This document shows positions 51,400 to 60,998 of a stretch of DNA of 64,000 nt, piece after piece. Under the pieces are notes generated by a model. It had not been told where the DNA came from, did no database searches, and worked only from the letters and a program-made list of their open reading frames with translations. Origin of the DNA: Owenweeksia sp. (lineage in GTDB: Bacteria; Bacteroidota; Bacteroidia; Flavobacteriales; Schleiferiaceae); the NCBI GenBank assembly GCA_002695025.1, contig NZNV01000017.1, positions 1 to 64,000 on the forward strand. The letters run 5' to 3'. The stretch's first letter is position 1; each line of letters opens with the position of its first letter. The translations under genes and the position numbers were made by a program.

Positions 51400-51494
51400 A
51401 AAAAGCGGTAAGGAGCCCCCGGTGTTTTAACTGCTCATTTCTGCACAAACTATCAACAAAACAAGGCGAAAAGATGAGCTTTGATACACTGTTC

Positions 51495-53207
51495 TTAAAT
51501 GAGCATACCCACAATTACAGCTGTGAACAGGGAGGCCAGCGTTCCGGCAATCAGTGCCCTAAAGCCTAGTTTGGACAGATCGCCCTTACGCGATGGTGCC
51601 AGTGCCCCAATACCACCGATCTGGATGCCAATACTGGCAAAATTTGAGAATCCGCAAAGTATGTAGGTGGCAATGATGATGGATTTTTCAGAGGCAAATT
51701 TTCCGGCCGACATTAAATCGCCCAGGGAAACATAGGCCACAAATTCGTTGAGGATGGTTTTTTCACCCAGCAGTTGGCCCACCAAAGCAGAATCCTGCCA
51801 GTCCACTCCCATTAACCAGGTAATAGGCTGAAGGCCATAACCCAGTATAAACTGGAACGAAAAAGAGTCATATTGGCCAGCGGAGATTTGTGCTGCCCAG
51901 GCGTTCAAGCCAAATATATCGCCTATAATGCTGGTGAGTAGGTAGTTGGCAAAGGCCATGAACGCGATGAAAACCAAAAGCATGGCGCCCACGTTAACCG
52001 CTAACTTTAAACCTTCGGTAGTTCCGTTGGTGATGGCTTCCAGAGCATTGCTGCCAATATTGGCCTTTTCAATGTGCATGCTTTCGTTTACCTTTTCGGT
52101 TTCAGGTAGCAAAAGTTTGGCGGCCACTACGGCTGCCGGTGCACTCATTACTGAAGCGGCAAGAAGGTGCTTGGCAAAAAAGATCTGTTGTTCAATATCC
52201 TCGCCTCCTAAAAAACCTATATAAGCGGCCAATACGCCCCCGGCAATGGTAGCCATACCACCACTCATCAGGCATAATAACTCGCTTTTGGTCATTTTCT
52301 TGATATAGGGTTTGACCAATAAAGGGGATTCTGTCTGTCCCAGGAAAATGTTTCCGGCTGCAGAAAGGCTTTCGGCTCCACTCAGTTTCATGGTGCGTTT
52401 CATAACCCACGCAAAAGCGAACACGATCTTTTGAAGGATGCCCCAATAGAACAACAAGCTGGTTAAGGCAGAAAAGAATATGACGGTGGGCAGCACCTGG
52501 AAAGCGAAGATGTAACCCAGTGAAGAGGTGTCAGAGATAAGACTTCCAAAGAGGAATTCCGAACCATCCCGGGTAAAGTTGAGAAGGATAACAAATTTGC
52601 TGCTCAGCCAATCAAAAGAGGCTCTTACAAACGAAACTTTTAGGATGCCCAGGGCAAATATGATCTGGATGATAAGGCCTTTAACGATAAGGGGCCAGTT
52701 TATTTTCCTGCGCTTGGAAGACAGAAGAAAGCCTATGGCGATCAATATTAAAAGTCCCAGCATGCCACGTAAAACAGCAGCCAGGGTTATATCTCCTTTA
52801 CTGAAGTCATAGTTCAAAGGCAGGGCAGCTACCGATGAGGAGAGTGGATCTCTGTGAAACGTATAATTGACGTTGCCTTCATTGATGACCAGCGTGCTGT
52901 CATTCAAAACCGTAACGGCATAGCCGCGAAGGGTGTCAGCCGGAGCGGTATAGTTAAAGATCAGAGAGTCGTTACGGAACACCCAGGAGCCTTGCGCTAT
53001 TAAGCTATCCTTAGCTACCAGGGAGTATGCAAAAACACTGTCATTGCTAAGGTCAAAGTAATCTGCACTGTCAATGTTGAGGAGTGATTCACCCTGAATA
53101 TTCTCAATGCTTTGGAATGCCCAGCGGTATTTCAATGCTTCCTGCCCGAAGCTGTTGCTGACCAGCAGTATGGAAAAAATAAAACTCAGGAGTAAACGCA
53201 CAGCCAT
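51495..53207 (-). CDS. CNT-family nucleoside transporter with N-terminal extracytoplasmic domain
   Basis: This is a 570-residue protein. Residues about 150-570 are a concentrative nucleoside transporter (NupC-like): IFFSALTSLLFYWGILQKIV, SAAGNIFLGQTESPLLVKPYI, MSGGMATIAGGVLAAYIGFL and GFSNFASIGIQIGGIGALAPSRK are diagnostic. Unusually, it opens with a signal peptide (MAVRLLLSFIFSILLVSNSFGQ) and a separate beta-rich domain of about 120 residues (YRWAFQSIENIQGE to YTFHRDPL) before the first membrane helix. It imports nucleosides, probably with Na+ or H+. It sits in the run with thyA, so it serves nucleotide supply. Confidence 0.93.
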   Translation of the reverse strand: MAVRLLLSFIFSILLVSNSFGQEALKYRWAFQSIENIQGESLLNIDSADYFDLSNDSVFAYSLVAKDSLIAQGSWVFRNDSLIFNYTAPADTLRGYAVTVLNDSTLVINEGNVNYTFHRDPLSSSVAALPLNYDFSKGDITLAAVLRGMLGLLILIAIGFLLSSKRRKINWPLIVKGLIIQIIFALGILKVSFVRASFDWLSSKFVILLNFTRDGSEFLFGSLISDTSSLGYIFAFQVLPTVIFFSALTSLLFYWGILQKIVFAFAWVMKRTMKLSGAESLSAAGNIFLGQTESPLLVKPYIKKMTKSELLCLMSGGMATIAGGVLAAYIGFLGGEDIEQQIFFAKHLLAASVMSAPAAVVAAKLLLPETEKVNESMHIEKANIGSNALEAITNGTTEGLKLAVNVGAMLLVFIAFMAFANYLLTSIIGDIFGLNAWAAQISAGQYDSFSFQFILGYGLQPITWLMGVDWQDSALVGQLLGEKTILNEFVAYVSLGDLMSAGKFASEKSIIIATYILCGFSNFASIGIQIGGIGALAPSRKGDLSKLGFRALIAGTLASLFTAVIVGMLI

Positions 53208-53258
53208 ATTTTTTTAAGCTCGAAAGCTGCGAATTTAAGGTTTAGGATTCAGAGGGGT

Positions 53259-53882
53259 TTAATTGGCGCTCCGCTTGTCGATCTCATCACGTACCCGTGC
53301 TGCCAGCTCGTAATTTTCATCTTTAACAGCCTTGTCCAGGATGGCATAGAGTTCTTTGGTGCTTTTACTTTTCAGTTCGGAGGCGGGTGCTGCTTCCTCT
53401 ATTTCTTCCACTTCAGCAGAAGATGTTCTTTCTTCCGTTTCTTCTGCTTTTGGCCTGGTGTCGTTACCTTCCTTAAGGATCACACCAGCCTTTTCAAGTA
53501 TTTCCTTATAGGTGTACACCGGGCATTGAAAGCGAATGGCCAGGGCTACGGCATCCGAAGTCCGGGCGTCCAATACCTGTTCTTCCCCGTCTTTCTCACA
53601 TACCAAAACTGAAAAGAAGACACCATCCTGTAATTTGTGGATGATGACTTCTTTTAAGGTGATGCCGAAATTATCGGCAAAATTCTTGAACAGATCGTGC
53701 GTAAGGGGGCGGGGAGGATTTACATCCTTCTCCAGGGCAATGGCAATGGACTGGGCTTCAAAGCCTCCTATAATGATAGGAAGGCGCCTTTCGCCATTTT
53801 CCTCTCCAAGCACCAAAGCATAGGCCCCCGATTGGGTCTGGCTGTAGGATAAGCCTTTTATGTGAAGCCGTATGCGCTCCAT
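53259..53882 (-). CDS. bifunctional nuclease (DUF151) family protein with UVR-like end
   Basis: This is a 207-residue protein. Residues 1-135 are the DUF151/BFN domain (LVLGEENGERRLPIIIGGFEAQSIAIALE, DARTSDAVALAIRFQCPVYT), known from plants and Thermotoga; nuclease activity has been reported for plant members only. After an acidic linker the last 40 residues (STKELYAILDKAVKDENYELAARVRDEI) match the UVR motif found in UvrB and ClpC. The ATG shares one base with the etfA stop codon (TAATG), so it is coupled to etfA. The cellular role is unknown. Confidence 0.9.
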   Translation of the reverse strand: MERIRLHIKGLSYSQTQSGAYALVLGEENGERRLPIIIGGFEAQSIAIALEKDVNPPRPLTHDLFKNFADNFGITLKEVIIHKLQDGVFFSVLVCEKDGEEQVLDARTSDAVALAIRFQCPVYTYKEILEKAGVILKEGNDTRPKAEETEERTSSAEVEEIEEAAPASELKSKSTKELYAILDKAVKDENYELAARVRDEIDKRSAN

Positions 53883-54850
53883 TAATTGTTTTCCTTAAAG
53901 TTGCGAAGAGCTTCGGTGAGTTTAGGCACTACTTCAAACGCATCACCTACTACACCATAGTCTGCAGCTTTAAAGAACGGTGCCTCGGCATCATTGTTTA
54001 TAACCACAATGGTTTTAGAACTGCTTACCCCGGCAAGGTGCTGAATAGCCCCGGAAATACCCACAGCTACATAAAGATTGGGATTAATAGCTATACCGGT
54101 TTGCCCCACGTGTTCTGTATGGGGTCTCCAACCCATGTCGGAAACCGGTTTGGAACAAGCCGTGGCAGCATCCAATACATCAGCCAGTTCTTCCAGCATT
54201 CCCCAGTTATCTGGCCCTTTCATACCGCGGCCTCCGGAAACCACGCGTTCTGCTTCCGGTAACAGGATTTTTCCCTTTACCCGGTCAGTTTCGGTTACTT
54301 CCATAGCAGGAACATCACCAATAGAAACAGATCCTTCGGCAACTTCAGCCTGGCTTTCACCCTCACTTACGCCAATGGAGTTAGGGATAAAAGCGATAAT
54401 TCGTTTAGGGGTTTCGGTAGAATATTCAACCAGTCCCTTGCTGGAAAATACACTTCTCTTTACGGTAAGCGGAGAAGTGCTAGAAGGTACTTCAACGGCA
54501 TTGGTAATAAGTCCTGCATCCATGGCTACAGCCAGCACAGGAGCTACCGCCTTGCCGTTCCAGGTGCCACTTATAATAATGGTGTCTGATCCTTGTTGTT
54601 CCGCTACAGACTTCAGAGCTTCAGCTACTTTGTAATTATCAAAGCTTTTGAACTCACTACCTTTAACACTGATGACTTTCTTAACGCCATATTTACCAAT
54701 CACGGAAGCATCGTCCTGGAGGTCTCCCAGGGTTACACCAATGGCTTCGGTGCCTATGGCTGCTGCGGTTTTGGCAGCGTACTGTGCCGCTTCAAAAGAG
54801 TTTTTCTTGAATTTTCCTTCCCAGCTTTCTATATATACTAATACTGACAT
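53882..54850 (-). CDS. etfA: electron transfer flavoprotein subunit alpha
   Basis: This is a 322-residue protein, the FAD-binding alpha subunit that carries electrons from acyl-CoA dehydrogenases to the quinone pool via ETF dehydrogenase. The C-terminal FAD domain shows VVSGGRGMKGPDNWGMLEELADVL, GQTGIAINPNLYVAVGISGAIQHLAG and the final VVGDAFEVVPKL. The N-terminal domain (about 1-180) has the usual nucleotide-binding-like fold. It lies 22 bases downstream of etfB. The substrates of the electron flow are not indicated by other nearby genes. Confidence 0.97.
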   Translation of the reverse strand: MSVLVYIESWEGKFKKNSFEAAQYAAKTAAAIGTEAIGVTLGDLQDDASVIGKYGVKKVISVKGSEFKSFDNYKVAEALKSVAEQQGSDTIIISGTWNGKAVAPVLAVAMDAGLITNAVEVPSSTSPLTVKRSVFSSKGLVEYSTETPKRIIAFIPNSIGVSEGESQAEVAEGSVSIGDVPAMEVTETDRVKGKILLPEAERVVSGGRGMKGPDNWGMLEELADVLDAATACSKPVSDMGWRPHTEHVGQTGIAINPNLYVAVGISGAIQHLAGVSSSKTIVVINNDAEAPFFKAADYGVVGDAFEVVPKLTEALRNFKENN

Positions 54851-54872
54851 ACGTTCTTTTTTGAGGGTTGAC

Positions 54873-55619
54873 TTAGATTACCTTGGCTTCGGAGTGGAGA
54901 AGATTTACCAGTTCTTCTATATTGTCCGCATCAATCATTTTTACGGCACTTTTAGGAGCAGGCTTCTCGTAGTTTCCAACGGAGGTGCGATGATCGCCAT
55001 TCGTAGCATCCTTAACGTTAAGAGGCTTGGTACGGGCGCTCATAATACCGCGCATATTAGGAATGCGCAGATCTTTCTCTTCTACCAACCCTTTTTGCCC
55101 TCCGATAACCAAAGGAAGACTGGCGGAAAGTTTTTCCTTACCTCCATCAATTTCACGGATCAGTGAAGCTTTATTGCCATCCAGTTCAAGGCCCATGCAA
55201 CCATTTACAAAAGGCCATTTCAACAGGGCCGCCAGCATTCCGGGAACCTGTCCACCGTTGTAATCAATGCTTTCGCGGCCGGCTATTACCAGGTCATAAT
55301 TATTTTCTTTAACTACAGCGGCAATCTGCTGGGCTACGTAAAAGGCATCGGTTGGCTCAGCATCAATACGGATAGCGTCATCAGCGCCAATGGCAAGAGC
55401 TTTGCGAAGAGTGGGCTCTGTTTCAGCCTTTCCTACGTTCAATACGGTTACGGTTCCGCCTTGTTTCTCCTTGATCCAGATGGCACGGGTAAGACCGAAC
55501 TCATCATAAGGATTGATCACAAATTGAACCCCGTTTTTGTCAAATTCTTTATTATCACTGGTGAAATTGATCTTGGAAGTGGTATCCGGTACGTGACTGA
55601 TACAAACTAATACCTTCAT
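54873..55619 (-). CDS. etfB: electron transfer flavoprotein subunit beta
   Basis: This is a 248-residue protein, partner of EtfA. Family features are KVLVCISHVPDTTSKINFTSDNKEFD, VINPYDEFGLTRAIWIKE, VIAGRESIDYNGGQVPGMLAALL and the conserved PNMRGIMSARTKPL stretch. It heads the minus-strand run etfB-etfA-nuclease-transporter-thyA and further genes. The 150-base divergent spacer to pdhB probably holds both promoters. Confidence 0.97.
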   Translation of the reverse strand: MKVLVCISHVPDTTSKINFTSDNKEFDKNGVQFVINPYDEFGLTRAIWIKEKQGGTVTVLNVGKAETEPTLRKALAIGADDAIRIDAEPTDAFYVAQQIAAVVKENNYDLVIAGRESIDYNGGQVPGMLAALLKWPFVNGCMGLELDGNKASLIREIDGGKEKLSASLPLVIGGQKGLVEEKDLRIPNMRGIMSARTKPLNVKDATNGDHRTSVGNYEKPAPKSAVKMIDADNIEELVNLLHSEAKVI

Positions 55620-55740
55620 ATATCTGATTTAAATCGGTTTGAATGAGGACTGCGAAAATAGCTAAAATTGACCCAATGAGAAAAAACTATGCATGCATAT
55701 TAATCCGAACATCAGGCAGAATCGAATGTTTATAAATTCC

Positions 55741-55748
55741 TATTTTTG
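55741..55748 (+). promoter_or_regulatory. -7 element TATTTTTG of pdhB
   Basis: Exact TAnnTTTG match 24 bases upstream of the pdhB ATG at 55773, giving a short leader of about 20 bases. A -33 element is not clear. Confidence 0.5.
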
Positions 55749-55772
55749 CTGCCTCTATAAAATAAACAGTTA

Positions 55773-56756
<984 letters not shown>

Positions 56757-56780
56757 TAAATTATTGACTTTCAATAGTAT

Positions 56781-56807
56781 AAACCACCTCACCCGGGGTG
56801 GTTTTTT
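56781..56807 (+). terminator. terminator between pdhB and hppA
   Basis: AAACCACC (56781-56788) pairs with GGTGGTTT (56797-56804) around an 8-base loop, followed by T. It lies 24 bases after the pdhB stop codon and immediately before the hppA promoter. Confidence 0.88.
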
Positions 56808-56810
56808 GTT

Positions 56811-56841
56811 TTTGCGGTTTTACGATTTTGGTTTACTTTTG
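56811..56841 (+). promoter_or_regulatory. hppA promoter, full Bacteroidota -33/-7 pair
   Basis: TTTG (56811-56814), a 19-base spacer and TACTTTTG (56834-56841) match the Bacteroidota consensus exactly. The transcription start is expected near 56847, which allows the ATGs at 56857 and 56884 but rules out the upstream TTG at 56764. Confidence 0.8.
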
Positions 56842-56883
56842 CGCCCCTTATTATTAATGTTTTGTCTATCAATACTTTCTACA

Positions 56884-59412
56884 ATGGATAATTGGATGCT
56901 TTATGTTGTGCCTGCTTTGGGTCTGGTAGGTCTTTTGGTCATGATCATTAAATCAGGTTGGGTTTCCAAGCAAAGCGCAGGAGAAGCCAACATGAAAGAA
57001 CTGGCCGGCCACATTGCCGATGGTGCTATGTCTTTTCTTAAGGCAGAGTGGAAGATCATGGGGTACTTTGTGATCATTGCGGCCATCTTGCTGGGTTACT
57101 CAGGAACTTTGGTAGAGCATTCCAGTCCTGTTATTGCCATTGCTTTTGTGATCGGAGCGTTTCTTTCGGCCCTGGCCGGGTTCATCGGTATGCGTATTGC
57201 TACCAAATCCAACGTTCGTACCACTGAAGCAGCCCGTACCAGCCTGGTGAAGGCCTTGAAAGTTTCCTTTACCGGAGGTTCAGTAATGGGTCTTGGTGTA
57301 GCCGGATTGGCTGTGCTGGGAATGGGAAGTTTATTCATTGTATTCTATAGCATGTTTGTACCCGAAGGTGCGGCTATGACCGGTGTTGAAATGAAAACTG
57401 CCATTGAAGTACTGGCCGGTTTTTCATTGGGTGCCGAATCTATTGCTCTTTTTGCCCGTGTGGGTGGAGGTATTTATACGAAAGCCGCTGACGTAGGCGC
57501 AGACCTGGTAGGTAAGGTGGAAGCCGGAATCCCCGAGGATGATCCCCGTAACCCTGCTACCATTGCGGATAACGTAGGTGATAACGTGGGTGATGTTGCC
57601 GGTATGGGTGCCGACCTTTTCGGATCGTATGTGGCTACTATTTTGGCTACTATGGTATTGGGTCAGGAAATTGATTCTATGGACAACTTCAACGGAATGG
57701 CTCCTATCCTGCTGCCTATGGTAATTGCCGGTTTAGGTCTTATCTTCTCTATAATTTCCATGAGTTTTGTTCGTATCAAAGGAGAGAACAGCTCTGTACA
57801 GAATGCTCTGAACATTGGTAACTGGTCATCCATCATTTTCGTGGTGATTGCCTCTTATCCTCTTACCATATGGATGTTGCCCGAATCGCTGGTGCTGAGA
57901 GGGTACCAATTCTCCAATATGGATGTATTCCTGGCTATACTGGTAGGTTCCATAGTAGGTGCACTGATGAGCTGGATCACCGAATTTTATACCGCCATGG
58001 GTAAGCGTCCGGTGTTGAGCATCGTTAAACAATCTTCAACCGGTCACGCTACCAACATCATTGGTGGTCTGGCTATGGGTATGCAATCTACCGTAGTGCC
58101 CATTCTTATCCTGGCGGCCGGTATTATTTTCTCCTATACGTTTGCCGGACTTTACGGTGTGGCCATCGCGGCAGCCGGTATGATGGCTACCACCGCCATG
58201 CAGTTGGCTATTGATGCTTTCGGCCCCATTGCCGATAACGCGGGTGGTATTGCCGAGATGAGCGGTCTTCCTGAAGAAGTGCGCGGACGTACCGATAACC
58301 TGGATGCCGTGGGTAATACTACTGCAGCCACCGGTAAAGGTTTTGCCATTGCCTCAGCAGCTCTTACTGCCTTGGCGCTGTTTGCGGCCTTCGTAGGTAT
58401 TGCGGGTATAGACAGTATCGACATTTACAAAGCTCCAGTGCTCGCTATGCTTTTCATAGGTGGTATGATCCCTTTCATTTTCTCTTCACTTGCGATTTCT
58501 GCGGTAGGACGTGCAGCTATGGCAATGGTAGTGGAAGTAAGACGTCAGTTTAAGGAGATCCCCGGTATTATGGAGTACAAGGCCGAGCCTGAGTATGAAA
58601 AATGTGTGGAGATATCTACCAAGGCTTCCATCCGTGAAATGATGCTTCCCGGTGCTATTGCCCTTATCACTCCGGTACTTATCGGTTTTGGTTTCAAGGG
58701 AGTTTTTGCAGACACTTCTTCGGCCGAAATGCTGGGTGGACTGTTGGCAGGTGTAACCGTAAGTGGTGTGTTGATGGGAATTTTCCAGAATAACGCAGGT
58801 GGCGCCTGGGATAATGCTAAAAAATCTTTTGAGGCCGGTGTTGAGATCAACGGTAAAATGGAATACAAAGGTTCAGAACCGCATAAAGCTTCAGTTACAG
58901 GAGATACCGTTGGAGATCCTTTTAAAGATACTTCAGGTCCTTCTATGAACATCCTTATTAAGCTGATGTCCATCGTTTCACTGGTTATTGCTCCTCACAT
59001 CCAGGCAGGAGAAGGTATGACTCATGCGCATAATCAGGGAGCCAACTTTCAGCCTGTGGCAGCTACCAATTATAGCTTTGAGTCTGAATCCGGTATGGTA
59101 GTGATTTATAAGCAAAACGAGGAAAATATTCAGGCTAAGACCAGGTCTGCAGAATTCCAGACCATGGATGATAATAACCTCTCAAACTTGGCTATTAGTA
59201 TTAAGTCCAAGGAAATTGAGGGCTTTGTCGGAAGCGAGATAAAAGGTGATGTATATGTGTATAGCGACTACCTTACAGTTAATACCGATGGCTCCTATTC
59301 AGGTGAAGGTTTTTTGAGTATGGGGCCCCAGGGAGAGAAATTCCCGGTAGCTATTCATTTTGCCCTTAAAGGTCAGGACCGTTTTGATGCTCAGGTAAAA
59401 CTGCGCAGCTAA
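56884..59412 (+). CDS. hppA: membrane-bound ion-pumping pyrophosphatase with extra C-terminal domain
   Basis: This is an 842-residue protein from ATG 56884 (851 from ATG 56857). Residues about 1-710 are a 16-helix M-PPase that couples PPi hydrolysis to Na+ or H+ export. Substrate-site motifs are [38 protein letters not shown] and [16 protein letters not shown]. The [10 protein letters not shown] stretch has Ala where K+-independent enzymes have Lys, so it belongs to the K+-dependent type. Residues about 716-842 (from [12 protein letters not shown]) are an added soluble beta-rich domain not part of the core. The pumped ion cannot be settled by eye. Confidence 0.95.
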   Translation: MDNWMLYVVPALGLVGLLVMIIKSGWVSKQSAGEANMKELAGHIADGAMSFLKAEWKIMGYFVIIAAILLGYSGTLVEHSSPVIAIAFVIGAFLSALAGFIGMRIATKSNVRTTEAARTSLVKALKVSFTGGSVMGLGVAGLAVLGMGSLFIVFYSMFVPEGAAMTGVEMKTAIEVLAGFSLGAESIALFARVGGGIYTKAADVGADLVGKVEAGIPEDDPRNPATIADNVGDNVGDVAGMGADLFGSYVATILATMVLGQEIDSMDNFNGMAPILLPMVIAGLGLIFSIISMSFVRIKGENSSVQNALNIGNWSSIIFVVIASYPLTIWMLPESLVLRGYQFSNMDVFLAILVGSIVGALMSWITEFYTAMGKRPVLSIVKQSSTGHATNIIGGLAMGMQSTVVPILILAAGIIFSYTFAGLYGVAIAAAGMMATTAMQLAIDAFGPIADNAGGIAEMSGLPEEVRGRTDNLDAVGNTTAATGKGFAIASAALTALALFAAFVGIAGIDSIDIYKAPVLAMLFIGGMIPFIFSSLAISAVGRAAMAMVVEVRRQFKEIPGIMEYKAEPEYEKCVEISTKASIREMMLPGAIALITPVLIGFGFKGVFADTSSAEMLGGLLAGVTVSGVLMGIFQNNAGGAWDNAKKSFEAGVEINGKMEYKGSEPHKASVTGDTVGDPFKDTSGPSMNILIKLMSIVSLVIAPHIQAGEGMTHAHNQGANFQPVAATNYSFESESGMVVIYKQNEENIQAKTRSAEFQTMDDNNLSNLAISIKSKEIEGFVGSEIKGDVYVYSDYLTVNTDGSYSGEGFLSMGPQGEKFPVAIHFALKGQDRFDAQVKLRS

Positions 59413-59434
59413 GCATCTTGGATATAAGATAAAG

Positions 59435-59469
59435 AAAAGCCCCCGAGTATACTCGGGGGCTTTTTCTTT
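59435..59469. terminator. bidirectional terminator after hppA
   Basis: AAAAGCCCCCGAGT (59435-59448) pairs perfectly with ACTCGGGGGCTTTT (59451-59464) around a 2-base centre, followed by TCTTT. It lies between the convergent hppA and deoxynucleoside kinase genes. Confidence 0.93.
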
Positions 59470-59487
59470 TTGGGTTATGATGGTCTT

Positions 59488-60102
59488 TTAAAAGAGGCCA
59501 TTGGTTTCGGCATCTATACGGCTGATGATGTCTCCAAGGTGTTCGGGGTTTATAGCAAATTTGTTTTCATCCACATTTATGACCAGTAACTTGCCCTTGT
59601 CGTAATTGCTGATCCAGGCCTCATAGCGTTCGTTAAGCCTGCTGAGATAGTCCAGGCGAATGTTGTTTTCATAATCACGTCCCCGTTTCTGAATCTGATC
59701 CACCAGGGTAGGGATGGAGGCCCGGAGATAGATCAACAAGTCCGGTGGAGCAATAAAGTTCTCCATCAGATCAAAGAGGGAAAGATAGTTCTCAAAGTCG
59801 CGCGTAGGCATCAGGCCCATAGCGTGAAGGTTGGGTGCAAAAATGTGGGCATCCTCGTATATGGTGCGGTCCTGGATTACATTTTTGCCCGATTGGTGTA
59901 TCTCATTCACCTGGCGGAACCTTGAGTTCAAAAAGTAGATCTGAAGGTTAAAAGACCAGCGTTGCATTTCACGGTAAAAATCATCGAGGTAAGGGTTGTC
60001 TTCCACATCTTCAAACTGGGGCTCCCAGTTGTAATGCTTTGCCAACATTGTGGTTAAAGTGGTTTTTCCCGAACCTATATTTCCTGAAACTGCAATGTGC
60101 AT
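59488..60102 (-). CDS. deoxynucleoside kinase
   Basis: This is a 204-residue protein of the dCK/dGK family (PF01712) that phosphorylates deoxynucleosides for salvage. The P-loop is GNIGSGKTTL. The substrate-site motif is QDRTIYEDAHIFA (DRT/ERS-type), and the lid is RGRDYENNIRLDYL. Specificity cannot be told from the sequence. It may work with the nucleoside transporter gene at 51495, though it is not in the same operon. A -7 element TAGATTTG lies at 60145-60152 on the minus strand. Confidence 0.95.
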   Translation of the reverse strand: MHIAVSGNIGSGKTTLTTMLAKHYNWEPQFEDVEDNPYLDDFYREMQRWSFNLQIYFLNSRFRQVNEIHQSGKNVIQDRTIYEDAHIFAPNLHAMGLMPTRDFENYLSLFDLMENFIAPPDLLIYLRASIPTLVDQIQKRGRDYENNIRLDYLSRLNERYEAWISNYDKGKLLVINVDENKFAINPEHLGDIISRIDAETNGLF

Positions 60103-60203
60103 TTGTAAAATTTTTAGCTATCCGCAGCGTGCTGCTTTAAAGGACAAATCTACTATTTTGAGATAAAAGAGAAGCGTAGAAATGCCTTGCGTACACAGCT
60201 ATT

Positions 60204-60998
60204 TTAAGAGTTGAGTGAAAACACCGAAAGTTTGCCCTGGTCCAAAATATACAAGCGCCCTGCCGCAATGGTAAACGAGGCGCCCTTATCTGCTTTCCAT
60301 TTAGGTTTTAGCATAAGGTTCTTTTTGAGGTTCAGGGCCTGTATGGTGTCGTTCTTAAGATAGTAAAGGTTTTCATTGCTTACCGCAAAATGCTCCACTC
60401 CCTTGGTGGCCACGGTTTGTAAAAGTGAACCGGTAGCATCAAATACCAGTATACCTTTTTCAGGAACGTTCAGGAATACCCGCTCATAGGTGCTTTCCAA
60501 CTGTAGCGGTTTATTCTCCAGGCCCGTTAGTTGTGTTATGTTAAGGCTTTTATTGGATAAGGAGGCATTGTTCAGGTTGATACGGTACAAACGGTCTGTT
60601 GCCTGATCGTATACCCATACATTATCCTGGTCTGACTGGCTTACCAGTTGAACATCGTTCAGACCCATATCAATGAGCTTTATGGCTGTGCTCTCGTTCA
60701 GGCGGTTGTCCAGTGTGGTGATCTGCGCCTGATCCTTGTAGAATAACAGCAGTTTAAGAGGGTCTAGTGCGGATAGTGAGTGGATAGACCCCAGGAGCGG
60801 GTTGCTGTATTCAAAAACAGTTTGTCCGTCTTTATCCAGTTTTTTGAGCTGATCAAAACGTACTTGGTAAATATTACGAAACTGGTCTATAGTAAAGTAA
60901 TCCGTGTTTTTAAGGGAAAAGGTATTTTCAGGTTCCCTCTGCTGAAAAATGCCCGAAACCAACAGGGCGGAAAAGATGTAAAGGCCGAGCCGTATCAT
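60204..60998 (-). CDS. exported propeller-like protein coupled to the GH3-family gene
   Basis: This is a 264-residue protein with an N-terminal signal (MIRLGLYIFSALLVSGIF). The mature part shows repeated short strands with Asp/Asn turns (GQTVFEYSNPLLGSI, QDNVWVYDQATDRLYRIN, KGILVFDATGSLLQTV, AAGRLYILDQGKLSVF), suggesting a small beta-propeller. No catalytic motif is recognised. It overlaps the GH3-family gene upstream by four bases, so they are translationally coupled; this pair recurs in Bacteroidota as far as I know. Its role is unknown. Confidence 0.75.
   Translation of the reverse strand: MIRLGLYIFSALLVSGIFQQREPENTFSLKNTDYFTIDQFRNIYQVRFDQLKKLDKDGQTVFEYSNPLLGSIHSLSALDPLKLLLFYKDQAQITTLDNRLNESTAIKLIDMGLNDVQLVSQSDQDNVWVYDQATDRLYRINLNNASLSNKSLNITQLTGLENKPLQLESTYERVFLNVPEKGILVFDATGSLLQTVATKGVEHFAVSNENLYYLKNDTIQALNLKKNLMLKPKWKADKGASFTIAAGRLYILDQGKLSVFSLNS

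Noticed and set aside
54078-55166. Two long plus-strand frames (185 and 172 codons) over etfA/etfB
   Set aside because: They are antisense shadows of clear electron transfer flavoprotein genes and are rich in Ser/Pro as such shadows often are.
56764-56883. N-terminal extension of hppA from TTG 56764
   Set aside because: The stretch contains the pdhB terminator and the exact hppA -33/-7 promoter, so it cannot be translated as part of hppA.
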